Part shown: positions 39,093-49,808 of the stretch, piece after piece | Layout: each line of letters starts with the position of its first letter | How positions within the stretch are numbered: the stretch's first letter is position 1 | Assembly: GCF_001656035.1 (NCBI RefSeq) | Contig: NZ_CP010029.1 | Location: 2,604,643-2,668,642 of the forward strand | Reading direction: 5' to 3' | Source: Yersinia entomophaga | GTDB taxonomy: Bacteria > Pseudomonadota > Gammaproteobacteria > Enterobacterales > Enterobacteriaceae | Length of the DNA stretch: 64,000 nucleotides | Position numbers and translations under genes: made by a program | Notes under the pieces: model-generated | Told to the model about the DNA's origin: nothing | Database searches by the model: none | Seen by the model: the letters and a program-made list of their open reading frames with translations, nothing else

Positions 39093-40622
39093 CTAGTTTT
39101 GCTTAGTTAGCGAAGGAACTGTGGGCAGGATCACACTCAAACAGGTACCGTTATCCACCTGAAATTTGAAGTGCCCGCCCAGCGCGCTAACCCGCTCCTG
39201 CATCCCACGTAAACCGTAGCCAGGCGTGAACTTCTCCAGATTCACCCCTTTTCCGTTATCGCGAATAGTCAGATGCACCTGCTGCTTAACCTGCCGGGCA
39301 TCGACCTCGATGCGACTGGCTTCGCCGTGGCGATAAGCGTTCGTCACGCCTTCCTGACAGATGCGATACAAGGTGATTTTCAGGGTTTCATCCAATTGCC
39401 CATCGCTCAGTTGCCATTGCAATACGCCAACCACAGATTCATCCTGCGGAATAAGTTCGCGCATCAGCGCCGCCACCGCCGCAGAAAGCGGTAAATTGTT
39501 CAGCGCTGCTGGCCACAGCTGCTTCAGAACATCATGAACGCCGTCATAAACCCGCAGCGCCAGAGTCTCAATCACGTCAGAACAACTCACTACCGGTGCC
39601 TGATCCGTCAAGCGCCGGATGATGGTCGCCTGAGTGCGAATGACCGTAATACTTTGCCCTACTTCATCGTGCAGCTCGCGCGCGACTTCCCGCCGGGTTC
39701 TTTCTTCGGCAATCACTAAGTCTCTGGCTAATCGGCGATTTTCACTCAGACGCGCAGAAAGTTGCTGATTCAGTTCCCGCTGACGTTGAATGCCCGCCCC
39801 CAACAATAAGCCAGTCAGACTTTGTGCCAACAGAGAAAGCAATAAATCCCGATGAGAATCAAGCTGGGCGGGTTCATTAACCATCAGCGCGACACCGTTT
39901 AGCAAGGTCGCCACTAATGCCCCCTGCCAGCCATAGCGATAGGACATAAACACAATGGGGATAGCCAGACAAAATGGTGCAAAACGCCTTAATTCCGCTT
40001 CGCTAACCTGATGTTGCAGCCAGATACTCAGAGCAAACAGCAGCAAATACCACACCAGATGGCGCAAACGCAGGTTAATAGGCTTGTGAATCAGCCCCGG
40101 CTCCAGCGGCAGCCAGATTTGTCGCGCCAGATAGTGCCACAGCAACAGGCAGGTGGGCGCTATGGTAAATCCTCCCGCCAGCCCCAAAAGTAGCGCCATC
40201 GCGCCCTGCGCGGTGGAAAGCTGCCATATCAATGCCTGAATCAATGCGGCGATAGCAACCACCGAACCTTGCATCAACGGCCACTGCCACTCGCTATCGC
40301 TCTGCTGGTGCCGCAATAGCCAAGGGGAGGCAAACACTGCCAGCAACGTGGTAAACAGCAATACGGGTAAGGCAGTCCACAGTAATATCAGGCTATCGAA
40401 TTGATCTGCCAGCAACCATAACAGCAAAGTGTCGGCCAATAAGATTCCCGGCCAGTAACCGCGCGGGCTTTGCAGTAAAATGCCTAAACGCAGCCCGAAG
40501 GGGAAGAGCAATAATGCCTGTAATGGCTGTTCGACCAGCAGCGTCCCAATGCTCCACAGACAAAATGCAGCGGTGAAATAGATAAAAAACAACGCTAACA
40601 GCGTAATCAGGCGCTGCATCAT
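39093..40622 (-). CDS. uhpB: Sensor histidine kinase UhpB
   Basis: 509 residues (E. coli 500). Eight or more N-terminal membrane helices (MASE1-type) occupy about 1-280. A cytoplasmic HisKA_3 dimerisation domain follows with the phospho-accepting histidine in [14 protein letters not shown] (His318), then a HATPase domain ([31 protein letters not shown]). It phosphorylates UhpA in response to UhpC and hexose phosphate. The start overlaps the uhpA stop by four bases. Confidence 0.94.
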   Translation of the reverse strand: MMQRLITLLALFFIYFTAAFCLWSIGTLLVEQPLQALLLFPFGLRLGILLQSPRGYWPGILLADTLLLWLLADQFDSLILLWTALPVLLFTTLLAVFASPWLLRHQQSDSEWQWPLMQGSVVAIAALIQALIWQLSTAQGAMALLLGLAGGFTIAPTCLLLWHYLARQIWLPLEPGLIHKPINLRLRHLVWYLLLFALSIWLQHQVSEAELRRFAPFCLAIPIVFMSYRYGWQGALVATLLNGVALMVNEPAQLDSHRDLLLSLLAQSLTGLLLGAGIQRQRELNQQLSARLSENRRLARDLVIAEERTRREVARELHDEVGQSITVIRTQATIIRRLTDQAPVVSCSDVIETLALRVYDGVHDVLKQLWPAALNNLPLSAAVAALMRELIPQDESVVGVLQWQLSDGQLDETLKITLYRICQEGVTNAYRHGEASRIEVDARQVKQQVHLTIRDNGKGVNLEKFTPGYGLRGMQERVSALGGHFKFQVDNGTCLSVILPTVPSLTKQN

Positions 40623-41209
40623 AAATTCAAAACTCGCTTCGCTAATTCAACGTTATTACTGACACCTAATTTGGCGAACAGATTAGCCCGATGCACATGT
40701 ACGGTTTTAGGGGATAAACCCAAAGATTCGGCAATTTCCCTCACTTCCATCCCCTGAGCCAGTAAAATAGCCACTTCTCGTTCACGGCGTGTCAGCGGAT
40801 CGACCGCGACTTGCACCAGCCGCTGGGCAATTTCCGGCATCAGATAAACGCCACCGCCGCCCACGGTGCGTACCGCCGTAATCAGGTCATCCGGCTTGCA
40901 GCGCTTGGACAAAAAGCCCTTGGCACCGCGTTCTAGCGCCATTTCAACTAGCGCCGGACTGTCGTGCATCGACAGCATGATCACGCCGATACCGGAGGGA
41001 ATGTCTTTCAACAAATCCAAACCGCTTTGATCTGGCATGGAAATATCACAAATACAAATATGCGGATTCAGCCCCGGCAAACCTGCGCGCGCCTGCTCTG
41101 CCGAACTAAATTCCCCAACCACCTGGATGTCGTCCTCCATGGATAACAGCTGCACAAAGCCCGATCGCACAATGTCATGATCGTCAATAAACGCCACGCG
41201 ATAAGTCAT
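40619..41209 (-). CDS. uhpA: Response regulator UhpA (NarL/FixJ family)
   Basis: 196 residues. The receiver domain has acidic residues at FIDDHD and the phosphorylated Asp55 in CDISMPD. The C-terminal LuxR-type helix-turn-helix reads [15 protein letters not shown] and [19 protein letters not shown]. Phosphorylated UhpA activates the uhpT promoter in enterobacteria. First gene of uhpABC; GGAG-like sequence precedes the start. Confidence 0.95.
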   Translation of the reverse strand: MTYRVAFIDDHDIVRSGFVQLLSMEDDIQVVGEFSSAEQARAGLPGLNPHICICDISMPDQSGLDLLKDIPSGIGVIMLSMHDSPALVEMALERGAKGFLSKRCKPDDLITAVRTVGGGGVYLMPEIAQRLVQVAVDPLTRREREVAILLAQGMEVREIAESLGLSPKTVHVHRANLFAKLGVSNNVELAKRVLNL

Positions 41210-41289
41210 GGAGGTCTCCAGTTACTGGGGGGAAATATGGCGAGGAGTATACAACAAGCGATGCTCAACTGCGGAAGGAAACAGGATTA

Positions 41290-41316
41290 ACGCCGGATAG
41301 CATAACTAGCCGGCGT
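41290..41316 (-). terminator. eptB terminator
   Basis: ACGCCGG and CCGGCGT make a 7-bp perfect stem just after the eptB stop. The following sequence in the minus direction (TTAATCCTGTTT) is moderately T-rich. Confidence 0.6.
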
Positions 41317-41322
41317 GGATGA

Positions 41323-43014
41323 TTAATTAGCGCGACGAATTTTCTTCTCTGGCGCATGACACCAGTTATTTTTCTGCGCAATTCCCCCGTCTGGCGAGGT
41401 ATAACCCAGACAACCCAATATGGAATCAAACAGCTCTTCATGACGATGTTGGGTTCCCAGGCGTTGTTGGGCCTGTAAATTCTCAAACGCATTTTGGTGC
41501 TGCGGTTCCGCCAGGAATTTATCGGAAGCCCACACCAACAGAGGAACACGGAATTGCTCTACAGGAGCCATTTCACGAGGAGTACCGTGGAAATGAGCGT
41601 TGGCGGCAATGGATTCGCCATGATCGGCGGCGTAAAATACCAACGCTTTTTTATCTCTTACCTGATCGATAACGTTAGCAATGAAAGTATCCGTATATAA
41701 CACGCTATTATCAAAGGCATTGACCAATTGCTGACGAGTACAGGAATCGTCTACGCCCATACATTCCGGCGTGTAGCGAGCGTAACTGCGGGGATAACGT
41801 TGAGAATATAAATAATGAGAACCTTTGGTATGTAATACCACCAGATGCTTTCCATCCGGATAGCGGCCCAGTGACTCTTTCAGTTCATCTACTAACAACA
41901 TGTCATCCACCGGTTTGCCGTCGTTGCGTTTCTCAGAGGCAATGATTTCACGGAATGAGTAATTATCCGCATTGGCATTATTGTAGAACCACACTTCGCT
42001 TTGCATCGCGAACAGTTCAGAGCTGAAGCCCAGTGATTTCAGCACGGAGAAAATATTCTGTTCCTTCAAAGTACGCTGCGGGTTATCTGCCGCCCCGCCT
42101 TCCCGAACAAACATGCAGCGCAGAGAAAGTTTTGTCGAGGTATCGCAAGACGTCCCCTTGAAAGCCACCAAATTCTTTTCTTTACTCAGGCGCGGCGTGG
42201 TATCACGCGGATAGCCCAAAATTCCCATATGATCCCAGCGGGTCGTTTCGCCAATAATAAAGACGACATAGGTTTGATCGATATCTGCGGGGGCAACATA
42301 GGTAAATTCTTTGGTGGGATCGAGTAACGTAGCTGCATCGTGGCTTTCGTCATATTGGGTGTAAGCATATAAACCCAAGGCAGCCAGCCAGTTAGACGGT
42401 AAGTAAGAGTGAGCCACCACGCCGCCATAACTCGGTAAATCTACCGTCTTTAGCTGTTCATCCAGTTTTTGCGCCTTATCCAGATAGCGTAAAGGCAACC
42501 AAACCAAAGCCACCACGGCGACCAGTAATAACAATGGCTTAATACGCTGACCCGGCGTGCGACACTGCTCTAGCAACGTTAATCGCAAAGCGTTCTTCCA
42601 AATCAGCAGCAACGGTAAGACGCTGACCAACGCCATCCATAGAACGAAATGCAGACCAATGACTTCTTTCGAGAGGTCGATATCCGTCGTCATCACCGAC
42701 ACCACGATGCCGTAACCAATCACTACGTTGAAGAACGTCATGTAATAGCTGGCAGCAACGGAAATCAGCACTAACAGGCTGGCAGTAATGCGGTAAAACA
42801 AACGGCCACCCAGCGAAATCAGGCGCATCACAAAGAAGGTAAACAGAATAATAGCCACCACCTCAGTGACGGCGGAAAGCACCTTTATGCCTTGAATACC
42901 CTGGGAAAATGAGTCGAATCTACGGTAAAAGACCGAAATATTCAGGAAAATACCAATATAGATAGCCAACAACAAAGACATGTTTTGCTGCGATAAAGAC
43001 TTAACTCTGTCCAT
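41323..43014 (-). CDS. eptB: Kdo2-lipid A phosphoethanolamine transferase EptB
   Basis: 563 residues, same length as E. coli EptB. Five N-terminal membrane helices are followed by a periplasmic sulfatase/phosphatase-fold domain. The nucleophile region is CDTSTKLSLRCMF with the catalytic threonine, and VFIIGETTRWDH and FYAADHGES carry metal ligands; paired cysteines fit the family. The motif DLPSYGGVVAHSYLPSNWL is diagnostic of EptB rather than EptA. It adds phosphoethanolamine to the outer Kdo of lipopolysaccharide. In E. coli it is also near dppA. Confidence 0.95.
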   Translation of the reverse strand: MDRVKSLSQQNMSLLLAIYIGIFLNISVFYRRFDSFSQGIQGIKVLSAVTEVVAIILFTFFVMRLISLGGRLFYRITASLLVLISVAASYYMTFFNVVIGYGIVVSVMTTDIDLSKEVIGLHFVLWMALVSVLPLLLIWKNALRLTLLEQCRTPGQRIKPLLLLVAVVALVWLPLRYLDKAQKLDEQLKTVDLPSYGGVVAHSYLPSNWLAALGLYAYTQYDESHDAATLLDPTKEFTYVAPADIDQTYVVFIIGETTRWDHMGILGYPRDTTPRLSKEKNLVAFKGTSCDTSTKLSLRCMFVREGGAADNPQRTLKEQNIFSVLKSLGFSSELFAMQSEVWFYNNANADNYSFREIIASEKRNDGKPVDDMLLVDELKESLGRYPDGKHLVVLHTKGSHYLYSQRYPRSYARYTPECMGVDDSCTRQQLVNAFDNSVLYTDTFIANVIDQVRDKKALVFYAADHGESIAANAHFHGTPREMAPVEQFRVPLLVWASDKFLAEPQHQNAFENLQAQQRLGTQHRHEELFDSILGCLGYTSPDGGIAQKNNWCHAPEKKIRRAN

Positions 43015-43247
43015 AAAAAATGGGATCCCGGGGGCAAACTATTTACAACTTGAATGTATCAGACAGTAATCATCACTGCTGGTTCCGTTTACAGGTGATA
43101 AGCACGCTATTGATTTCACCAGCAATAAATATCTTATGGATTATCACGCGAGCAGACATGCGCCGGAACAAAGTTATGGCGAGAAAATCAGGAAAAAAAC
43201 AGAGGAATGGCGAGAGAAAGGTAAATAAAAGAGGGGAATAGATAAAT

Positions 43248-43280
43248 CATCCATAAAGGACATTTCGCCCTTTATGGATG
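43248..43280 (-). terminator. ohr terminator
   Basis: CATCCATAAAGG and CCTTTATGGATG form a perfect 12-bp stem with a 9-base loop, 22 bases after the ohr stop. No long T-run follows, but the stem is strong. Confidence 0.7.
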
Positions 43281-43301
43281 CATAAAATCCAGACGAGCCT
43301 A

Positions 43302-43727
43302 TTACTTCAGGTTCAGCGTCACGTCGATATTGCCGCGAGTGGCATTAGAGTAAGGGCACACAATGTGGGCTTTTTTCACCAACTCTTCCGCTACGCTGCG
43401 CTCAACGCCCGGCAGGCTGATATCCAGCTGGACTTCAATGCCGAAACCAGTAGGAATAGCGCCAATACCGACGGTTCCTTCGATTTGCGCATCATCAGGA
43501 ATTTTCACTTTATCCTGAGCGGCGACAAACTTCAGCGCGCCAAGGAAGCAAGCAGAATAGCCAGCAGCAAACAGTTGCTCTGGGTTGGTGACTGCGCCGC
43601 CAGCGCCGCCCATTTCCTTTGGCACACCCAGTTTAACATCCAGTACGCCGTCAGAAGAGGTCGCACGGCCGTCACGGCCACCGGTAGCTTTGGCTTTCGC
43701 ACGATAAACAACTTTCTCAATAGACAT
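43302..43727 (-). CDS. ohr: Organic hydroperoxide resistance protein Ohr
   Basis: 141 residues, OsmC/Ohr superfamily. The two redox cysteines are seen in [10 protein letters not shown] (about Cys60) and [11 protein letters not shown] (about Cys124). Ohr reduces organic and fatty-acid hydroperoxides using lipoyl cofactors in the cytoplasm. A good AGGAAA ribosome site precedes the ATG. The gene is next to its predicted repressor ohrR, separated by 156 bp that carries a large inverted repeat. Confidence 0.93.
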   Translation of the reverse strand: MSIEKVVYRAKAKATGGRDGRATSSDGVLDVKLGVPKEMGGAGGAVTNPEQLFAAGYSACFLGALKFVAAQDKVKIPDDAQIEGTVGIGAIPTGFGIEVQLDISLPGVERSVAEELVKKAHIVCPYSNATRGNIDVTLNLK

Positions 43728-43779
43728 AATATTTTCCTTTTTAGGTAATCATTGGCCTAGTTTATGTTTCAAGAAATAA

Positions 43780-43820
43780 CATTTAAATAAGTTACTATTA
43801 AATCGCACACTATTTAAATG
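43780..43820. promoter_or_regulatory. Inverted repeat with shared motif upstream of ohr, candidate OhrR site
   Basis: CATTTAAATA (43780-43789) and TATTTAAATG (43811-43820) are perfect 10-bp inverted arms in the ohr promoter. Between them, 43797-43813 reads ATAGTGTGCGATTTAAT on the minus strand. The same 17-mer with one change occurs upstream of ohrR (44358-44374), so it is a strong candidate for the repressor site. Confidence 0.6.
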
Positions 43821-43883
43821 GTTTTACAATAATAAGTGTAGAACAGATTGGAGCCATGTCATTGTGGCTCTCATCTATGGAAA

Positions 43884-44318
43884 TCAGATTTCCTGCAACA
43901 ACTTCTCTCGCAATGATTCAAGCTGTTGTTTTATATCTACTAATTTATCAAAATCACAGTCTGCAGCGCACATCACCGCTTCTGGAATACCCTGAGCCTG
44001 CTCGCGCAACGCACGACCTTGCTCGGTCAAACGGATGATCACCTGCCGCTCATCATTGGATGCGCGGGTGCGGATCAGCAGTTCTGCGTTTTCCATACGT
44101 TTTAACAATGGCGTGAGAGTCGCGGAATCCAAAAACAGCCGTTGTCCAATATCCGATACCGTCACTTCATCCCTTTCCCACAGCACCAGCATCACCAAAT
44201 ATTGCGGATAGGTCAGACCCAGCTTCCCCAACAGCTTACGATAAACTTTATGCAACGCCAGATTGGCGGAATACAGTGCAAAGCACATTTGCTGGTCAAG
44301 CAGTAACGGATTCTTCAA
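43884..44318 (-). CDS. ohrR: MarR-family organic-peroxide sensor OhrR
   Basis: 144 residues with the winged-helix MarR fold ([20 protein letters not shown]). The reactive cysteine characteristic of OhrR lies in [14 protein letters not shown] at about residue 12, followed by tyrosines that complete the peroxide sensor. It would repress ohr and itself until the cysteine is oxidised by organic hydroperoxide. The frame begins with TTG 44318, since the next in-frame ATG is at 44288, which would remove residues normally present before the cysteine. Confidence 0.9.
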   Translation of the reverse strand: MKNPLLLDQQMCFALYSANLALHKVYRKLLGKLGLTYPQYLVMLVLWERDEVTVSDIGQRLFLDSATLTPLLKRMENAELLIRTRASNDERQVIIRLTEQGRALREQAQGIPEAVMCAADCDFDKLVDIKQQLESLREKLLQEI

Positions 44319-44357
44319 CGTCAGGCGTCCAATTCAAAAACTATGGATTCAATATAT

Positions 44358-44374
44358 ATAGTGTGCGATGTAAT
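44358..44374. promoter_or_regulatory. Second copy of the ohr/ohrR motif, upstream of ohrR
   Basis: ATAGTGTGCGATGTAAT on the plus strand repeats the ohr promoter motif with one mismatch but in the opposite orientation relative to transcription. It overlaps a TGCGAT/ATCGCA inverted repeat. Autorepression by OhrR is the simplest explanation. Confidence 0.55.
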
Positions 44375-44396
44375 CGCAAGCAATTTCAGCTCAAAT

Positions 44397-44424
44397 AAAA
44401 AGCCCCCAGTAAATGGAGGCTTTC
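44397..44424 (-). terminator. Terminator of alpha/beta hydrolase gene
   Basis: On the minus strand GCCTCC, a 7-base loop and GGGGGC form a stem (one G-T pair) followed by TTTTTATTT. It lies about 20 bases after the stop of the hydrolase gene. Confidence 0.8.
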
Positions 44425-44442
44425 TGCGCTTACTTTACTTAG

Positions 44443-45906
44443 TTACTTAGCTGGCGCGTCTATTTTGGCATCAATGCGTTGCAGCATATACGGATAGAAC
44501 GGATTTGATGAAATACGCATCAGAGAATCTAATCCCACTACCAGCACCGCTCGCTCCCCGCGCGCAGCAAAGGTGCCCAAGCTGATACCGTACTGATCCC
44601 GAGGTTCCGGATAGCGGCCATACAGCGAATCGCTCATTGGGAAAGGCAAAGCCACGTGAGACAGCGAGAAAATGTCCGGTGGATAAATCAATCCGGTCGG
44701 TACTGACGTTTCCGTGGTTTCACCGGCCAGAGTGGTTATGGCCAAAGTGTCGTTACTTTCCGGTGACACATTGGTAATTACCGTGGTGTTGTAGTTACGC
44801 GGCGGCGGCGGCAACAAACGAGCCAACGCGGTATAAGACGACGTGCGTAATAACGGGCCAAAGCTAGCGGCGCGGTTTAAATCAAACAGCACCACTTCAC
44901 TGCCATTTTTTGGCAGGTGATTGTACAACGCGGTAACCACAGCGCGGGTACTAACGGTGGAATCCATCAGCGACTGGAAGGTCAGAATGGGCGGCAGACT
45001 TTCCAGTTTGTTATCTCGCGCATCGCGGGAAATCTGCTGTTGCAGCGCCGCCGTCAACAGGTAGGATTGTCGAGCCGCATTTACCGGGAACGAATTGTAT
45101 TTAAACGGGTTAAACTCCGGCACTATGCCCAACCAGGACGCTTTTGCAAACGCGGGGAAAATAGCGGGCCAGCCAGCGATACCGGCAAAACGGGCAAAAC
45201 TGGTGACGCCAATCATCGGTGAAATCAGGATCACTCGCTCAGGTTTCGCTAACTGCGGATCTTCCAGAGAATCCAACGCATACTTCATCGCCAGCGCGCC
45301 GCCGTTGGAAAAGCCCACAACATGCAGCGGCAACTCTTTTCCGCTCAATATCTTGGCTTCACGAACCGCCAAACGGGTAGCGGCCATCCAATCCTGCCAA
45401 TCCACATCCGTCAACGCCGCAGGTACAGAACCATGAGCCGGCAAACGAATACCGACAGCCACGTAGCCTCGTTGACGATAATTTTCGGCAATATGACGTA
45501 GGCTGTATGGCGTATCGGTTAAACCGTGTAATAAAACCACCGCCCCTTTCGGCGTGCCTTCCGGATTCAATATATAAGAACGGTTCCAGTCATTGGCAAA
45601 ATGCGGGGAATAAATAGGGCTACCGGAATAGTAACGGTTTAACGGCACCTCAACTCTGGGTTCCAGCTTGTCCGTCACATTAGCTTTAACTTCGGCAAAA
45701 ACATTGTCTTCCGCTTTCAGATAATCCGCCCAGTTGGCTTTATCTATTTCTCCCGCCCGCATTTCATGGGGAACAAAGGTATGCCAAAGCTCAAGTTTAG
45801 GGCCTCTTTGCGTATCGTAAATTCGCACGGCCAATAGGGTAACGGCAATCACCACCACTACCAGTACAATTCGTTTAATCCACCGCGTAATAGCTCTGGT
45901 AGGCAT
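44443..45906 (-). CDS. Membrane-anchored alpha/beta hydrolase, unknown substrate
   Basis: 487 residues. One N-terminal membrane helix (about 11-29) anchors an alpha/beta-hydrolase domain that is likely periplasmic. The oxyanion-hole motif VVLLHGLTDTP (about 123-133) and the nucleophile elbow VVGFSNGGALA (about 197-207) are clear, and SHVALPF (about 416) holds a plausible catalytic histidine. GGGAG lies upstream of the ATG. The family is of serine-aminopeptidase/lysophospholipase type, but I cannot name the substrate. It is monocistronic with its own terminator and is divergent from the DUF1003 gene. Confidence 0.75.
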   Translation of the reverse strand: MPTRAITRWIKRIVLVVVVIAVTLLAVRIYDTQRGPKLELWHTFVPHEMRAGEIDKANWADYLKAEDNVFAEVKANVTDKLEPRVEVPLNRYYSGSPIYSPHFANDWNRSYILNPEGTPKGAVVLLHGLTDTPYSLRHIAENYRQRGYVAVGIRLPAHGSVPAALTDVDWQDWMAATRLAVREAKILSGKELPLHVVGFSNGGALAMKYALDSLEDPQLAKPERVILISPMIGVTSFARFAGIAGWPAIFPAFAKASWLGIVPEFNPFKYNSFPVNAARQSYLLTAALQQQISRDARDNKLESLPPILTFQSLMDSTVSTRAVVTALYNHLPKNGSEVVLFDLNRAASFGPLLRTSSYTALARLLPPPPRNYNTTVITNVSPESNDTLAITTLAGETTETSVPTGLIYPPDIFSLSHVALPFPMSDSLYGRYPEPRDQYGISLGTFAARGERAVLVVGLDSLMRISSNPFYPYMLQRIDAKIDAPAK

Positions 45907-46136
45907 GCGTCGCTACTCCCGACCTGTATTAGGAATCAATATAACATTGAGTTTATCACCATTCGGCAATCCCAGTATCTTAACCGGATTTCATTCGGCT
46001 AGAATAGAAGTTAACGTTGAATAAATAAGCAATTGGTTAATTAAACGACTAAAACAACCTGCGCTATTTTCCACTAAGGTAAATAAAGACCCTAGTTAAA
46101 ATTGAATCTCACAAATTCACTATATGGATAAAACAT

Positions 46137-46664
46137 ATGAATAGCCCTCAAACTGAGCCAACGACCAAATCAGGTAGCGGCTCGCGTCGTGATTATCTTC
46201 GCTTCCATCACACTCACGAGCATCTGTCCGGCCCCTTTGGCAACGGCTGGTTTGCGCTAAAAGCAGAGGCTTTCGCCCGATTTTTTGGCACTCCGCTTTT
46301 TCTGGGAGCACAAACGCTGATTGTTGTTCTGTGGATCGGTGCCAACGTTATGGGTTTCGCCAAATTTGATATCTATCCCTTTATCTTGCTGAATCTGGCG
46401 TTCAGCTTACAGGCCGCCTACGCTGCGCCGCTGATCCTGTTGGCTCAAACTCGTCAGGCTGAACGTGATAAAGCCAATGCCGAAGCTGACGCACAGCACC
46501 GGGAGGCGCTGGCTATCGCCAATGAGGAACGACAGAAAATGGCCGCGACCATGGCCGAACAAATGCTGGAATTATTGCGCCAAAATACCGAATTGACGAA
46601 GTTAACACATCAGCTGGCAGCGAAAATTAATGCGTCAACGGCGGGGAAATCAAAAGAGAGTTAA
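46137..46664 (+). CDS. DUF1003 family inner membrane protein
   Basis: 175 residues. Two membrane helices (about 50-72 and 78-100) enclose the family hallmark FDIYPFILLNLAFSLQAAYA followed by PLILLAQTRQAERDK. The C-terminal 70 residues are strongly charged and coiled-coil like. The family is conserved but has no established function. An octamer array lies 8 bases after its stop, between it and the convergent hutT gene. Confidence 0.8.
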   Translation: MNSPQTEPTTKSGSGSRRDYLRFHHTHEHLSGPFGNGWFALKAEAFARFFGTPLFLGAQTLIVVLWIGANVMGFAKFDIYPFILLNLAFSLQAAYAAPLILLAQTRQAERDKANAEADAQHREALAIANEERQKMAATMAEQMLELLRQNTELTKLTHQLAAKINASTAGKSKES

Positions 46665-46671
46665 AACGAAA

Positions 46672-46735
46672 GTGAAGTAGTGAAGTAGTGAAGTAGTGAA
46701 GTAGTGAAGTAGTGAAGTAGTGAAGTAGTGAAGTA
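46672..46735. repeat. Tandem array of an 8-bp unit (GTGAAGTA)
   Basis: Eight perfect GTGAAGTA copies sit between the stop codons of the DUF1003 gene and hutT, directly beside the hutT terminator. It is the third short tandem array in this window and likely varies between strains. Confidence 0.95.
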
Positions 46736-46758
46736 AAACAGGCTGCATCAAGCAGCCC
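46736..46758 (-). terminator. hutT terminator
   Basis: On the minus strand GGGCTGC, a 5-base loop and GCAGCC, then TGTTTTAC. It lies about 25 bases after the hutT stop and abuts the octamer array. Confidence 0.75.
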
Positions 46759-46782
46759 GTTCATTCCTTTCCTCAACGTAGT

Positions 46783-48177
46783 TTAAGACTCGCTACGCTC
46801 TGTCAGGTCAACCGGTGTTGCCGACGCTTTTCGCGCCCAAATCCACCATGCCAGCGTCATTAATATAATCCAGCCTAATCCTACATACATCGCAATCCGA
46901 GTATCCGGGAAATAGCCCAACACCATAATAATAAAGCCCATAAACAGAATGGCCAGCATTGGTGCTACCGGCCAGAATGGCACCGGGAATGCCAGACGAG
47001 AGGCACTTTCCTTACTCATGGAGCGGCGCATGGCTACCTGCGAAATCAGGATCATCAGCCATACCCACACGGTGGCAAAAGTGGCGATAGAGGCAATAAT
47101 CAGGAATACATTCTTCGGAATCAGATAGTTAAGAACCACACCGCACAGCAAAGCCACTGACATCACTAAAATCGTCATCCAGGGCACGCCATTACGCGTC
47201 AGGCGGCTAAAACATTTAGGTGCCAATCCTTCCTGAGACATACCAAACATCATACGCCCCGCGCCGTAAATATCGCTGTTGATCGCGGATATTGCGGCAG
47301 TGATCACCACCAAATTAAGGATATTTGCCGCAGAACTGATTCCCAGACTGCTGAAAATCTCAACAAAAGGGCTCCCATTCTGCCCAATGCTATTCCACGG
47401 ATAAATCGCCATCAGCACTAATAACGTCAGAACGTAAAACAGCAAAATGCGCACCGGCACCGTGTTGATGGCCTTCGGAAGCACTTTTTCCGGATTCTTC
47501 GCTTCGCTGGCGGTAACCCCAATGATCTCAATACCACCAAAGGCAAACATCACGACGGCAAATGAAGCTATCACGCCACTGATGCCATTCGGCATAAAAC
47601 CCTGATGCGACCACAAATTACTTAAGCCAGTGCTTTCATGCCCGGCACCAAAGCCAAACATCATAATGCCCAAACCTGCGGCGATCATGGCGATAATTGC
47701 GGTGACTTTCAGCAATGAAAGCCAAAATTCCATTTCGCCAAATACTTTAACACTGCACAAATTCAGCGCGCCGATAAAGAAGATAATGCTGAGCACCCAC
47801 ACCCACTGCGGCGCGTCTGGGAACCATAACCCCATATAGATACCGAACGCGGTAACGTCGGCCAGCGCCACGATGACCATCTCAAAAGTATAGGTCCAGC
47901 CGGTCAGAAAGCCTGCTAACGGCCCGAGGTAGCGACCGGCATAATGACCAAAAGAACCTGCCACCGGATCGTGCACCGCCATTTCACCCAACGCTCGCAT
48001 CACCATGAAAACGGCTGCGCCACCAATTAAGTAAGCCAGTAACACCGCCGGGCCAGCCAGACGAATCGCCTCAGCCGAACCATAAAACAGCCCGGTACCA
48101 ATGGCCGAACCTAACGCCATAAAGCGAATATGCCGCGCGCTAAGACCGCGTTTGAGCGTGGATGAATCATTTTTCAT
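46783..48177 (-). CDS. hutT: Amino acid permease, probable histidine transporter HutT
   Basis: 464 residues, twelve membrane helices, amino acid-polyamine-organocation superfamily (AAT group). The first helix motif [20 protein letters not shown] and [20 protein letters not shown] are typical, and the protein strongly resembles ProY/HutT. Its place directly downstream of hutH and hutU on the same strand favours histidine import. ATG 48177 is chosen; the upstream TTG at 48192 would add five residues with no better ribosome site. A hairpin in the 95-bp gap from hutH may set its level. Confidence 0.85.
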   Translation of the reverse strand: MKNDSSTLKRGLSARHIRFMALGSAIGTGLFYGSAEAIRLAGPAVLLAYLIGGAAVFMVMRALGEMAVHDPVAGSFGHYAGRYLGPLAGFLTGWTYTFEMVIVALADVTAFGIYMGLWFPDAPQWVWVLSIIFFIGALNLCSVKVFGEMEFWLSLLKVTAIIAMIAAGLGIMMFGFGAGHESTGLSNLWSHQGFMPNGISGVIASFAVVMFAFGGIEIIGVTASEAKNPEKVLPKAINTVPVRILLFYVLTLLVLMAIYPWNSIGQNGSPFVEIFSSLGISSAANILNLVVITAAISAINSDIYGAGRMMFGMSQEGLAPKCFSRLTRNGVPWMTILVMSVALLCGVVLNYLIPKNVFLIIASIATFATVWVWLMILISQVAMRRSMSKESASRLAFPVPFWPVAPMLAILFMGFIIMVLGYFPDTRIAMYVGLGWIILMTLAWWIWARKASATPVDLTERSES

Positions 48178-48224
48178 GGTGCATTCTCGCAATGTTTAAG
48201 CCCTTTCAGGCAGGGGTTCAGAGA

Positions 48225-48251
48225 GGGTGATACCAGTATTTGGAATCACCC
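48225..48251 (-). terminator. Hairpin between hutH and hutT
   Basis: GGGTGAT and ATCACCC form a perfect 7-bp stem with a 13-base loop about 20 bases after the hutH stop. No T-run. It may attenuate transcription into hutT or protect hutUH mRNA. Confidence 0.5.
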
Positions 48252-48272
48252 ATAAGATCTGTTTTTATTATT

Positions 48273-49808
48273 TTATGAAAGGCTTGGAAGCAATCCGGCA
48301 GGCATCAACGCATTTAAATGGCGCTGAGACAGCAGTTGACTGGCGGCTTCAATGTCGGGAGCGAAGAAGCGATCTTTATCATAATAGGCCACCTGTTCTC
48401 GGAGCAAATGGCGCGCAGATTCCAGCGTATCAGACGTTTTTAAGCCCTTACGTAGATCCAGCCCCTGACAGGCCGCCAGCCACTCAACCGCCAGAATCCC
48501 GCGCACATTTTCGGCCATTTCCCACAGGCGCTTACCGGCTCTCGGTGCCATAGAAACGTGGTCTTCCTGATTCGCAGAGGTCGGGATGCTATCCACGCTT
48601 GATGGAAAAGCCAGCCCTTTATTCTCACTGGTCAGCGCCGCGGCGGTCACCTGTGCAATCATAAAGCCGGAGTTAACGCCGCCGTTATCCACCAGGAACG
48701 GCGGTAACTGGGACATATGTTTATCCATCATTAACGAGATACGACGCTCAGACAAAGAACCTATCTCGGCCAGCGCCAGCGCCAAATTATCTGCCGCCAT
48801 CGCCACCGGTTCCGCATGGAAGTTACCGCCAGATAGCACGTCGCCCTGTTCGGCAAAGACCAATGGGTTATCAGACACTGCGTTCGATTCAATCGCCAGA
48901 ACTTCGGCAGCCTGACGCATTTGGGTCAGACACGCGCCCATAACCTGCGGCTGACAGCGCAGAGAATACGGGTCCTGCACTTTTTCGCAGTTTCTATGGG
49001 AATCAGAAACCTGGCTCTTTGTGCCGAGCAAGTGACGGTAAGCATGGGCGGCGTCAATTTGCCCTCTCTGACCACGTACCTCATGAATGCGAGCATCGAA
49101 CGGACTACGCGAACCCAACGCCGCTTCAACCGTCAGACCGCCACATACCGTCGCGGCCGCATACAAATCTTCCGTTTCAAACAAGCCGCGCAGCGCATAA
49201 GCGGTAGAAACCTGAGTCCCATTGAGCAGCGCCAGCCCTTCTTTCGCCGCCAACGTCAGCGGCTTAAGACCGGCTTTTGCCAGCGCATCGGTGGCTGACA
49301 ACCACGCCCCCTGATGACGAGCCTTGCCTTCACCCAACAACAGCAAACTCATATGCGCCAGAGGTGCCAAATCGCCTGAAGCGCCGACGGAACCTTTTAA
49401 CGGAATATGGGGGTAAACCTCGGCATTAATCATCGCAATAAGCGCCTGAATCACTTCCAGACGAATACCGGAAAAACCGCGAGCCAGACTATTTACTTTC
49501 AAAACCATAATCAGGCGCACGATAGCGTCATCATTGGCTTCACCGACGCCAGCCGCGTGAGAGAGTACGATTGAGCGCTGTAAGTTTTCCAAATCTTCCG
49601 TCGCAATACGGGTTGAAGCTAGCAATCCAAAACCGGTGTTAATACCATAAGCGGTGCGTTTCTCGGCCAAAATGGCCTGCACGCAATCCACACTTTTCTG
49701 AATTGGCCCATAGGATTCATCATCCAGGATGATGCGTACCGGCTGCTGATAAATATGGCGCAGATCGGCCAGCGTCAACTGACCCGGACGCAGTGTCAGA
49801 GTTTTCAT
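48273..49808 (-). CDS. hutH: Histidine ammonia-lyase
   Basis: 511 residues. The MIO-forming Ala-Ser-Gly triplet is at 143-145 in [25 protein letters not shown] near 57 and [18 protein letters not shown] near 410 are also conserved. The enzyme deaminates L-histidine to trans-urocanate, the first step of histidine use. The ATG overlaps the hutU stop (ATGA), so hutU and hutH are coupled. Confidence 0.97.
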   Translation of the reverse strand: MKTLTLRPGQLTLADLRHIYQQPVRIILDDESYGPIQKSVDCVQAILAEKRTAYGINTGFGLLASTRIATEDLENLQRSIVLSHAAGVGEANDDAIVRLIMVLKVNSLARGFSGIRLEVIQALIAMINAEVYPHIPLKGSVGASGDLAPLAHMSLLLLGEGKARHQGAWLSATDALAKAGLKPLTLAAKEGLALLNGTQVSTAYALRGLFETEDLYAAATVCGGLTVEAALGSRSPFDARIHEVRGQRGQIDAAHAYRHLLGTKSQVSDSHRNCEKVQDPYSLRCQPQVMGACLTQMRQAAEVLAIESNAVSDNPLVFAEQGDVLSGGNFHAEPVAMAADNLALALAEIGSLSERRISLMMDKHMSQLPPFLVDNGGVNSGFMIAQVTAAALTSENKGLAFPSSVDSIPTSANQEDHVSMAPRAGKRLWEMAENVRGILAVEWLAACQGLDLRKGLKTSDTLESARHLLREQVAYYDKDRFFAPDIEAASQLLSQRHLNALMPAGLLPSLS

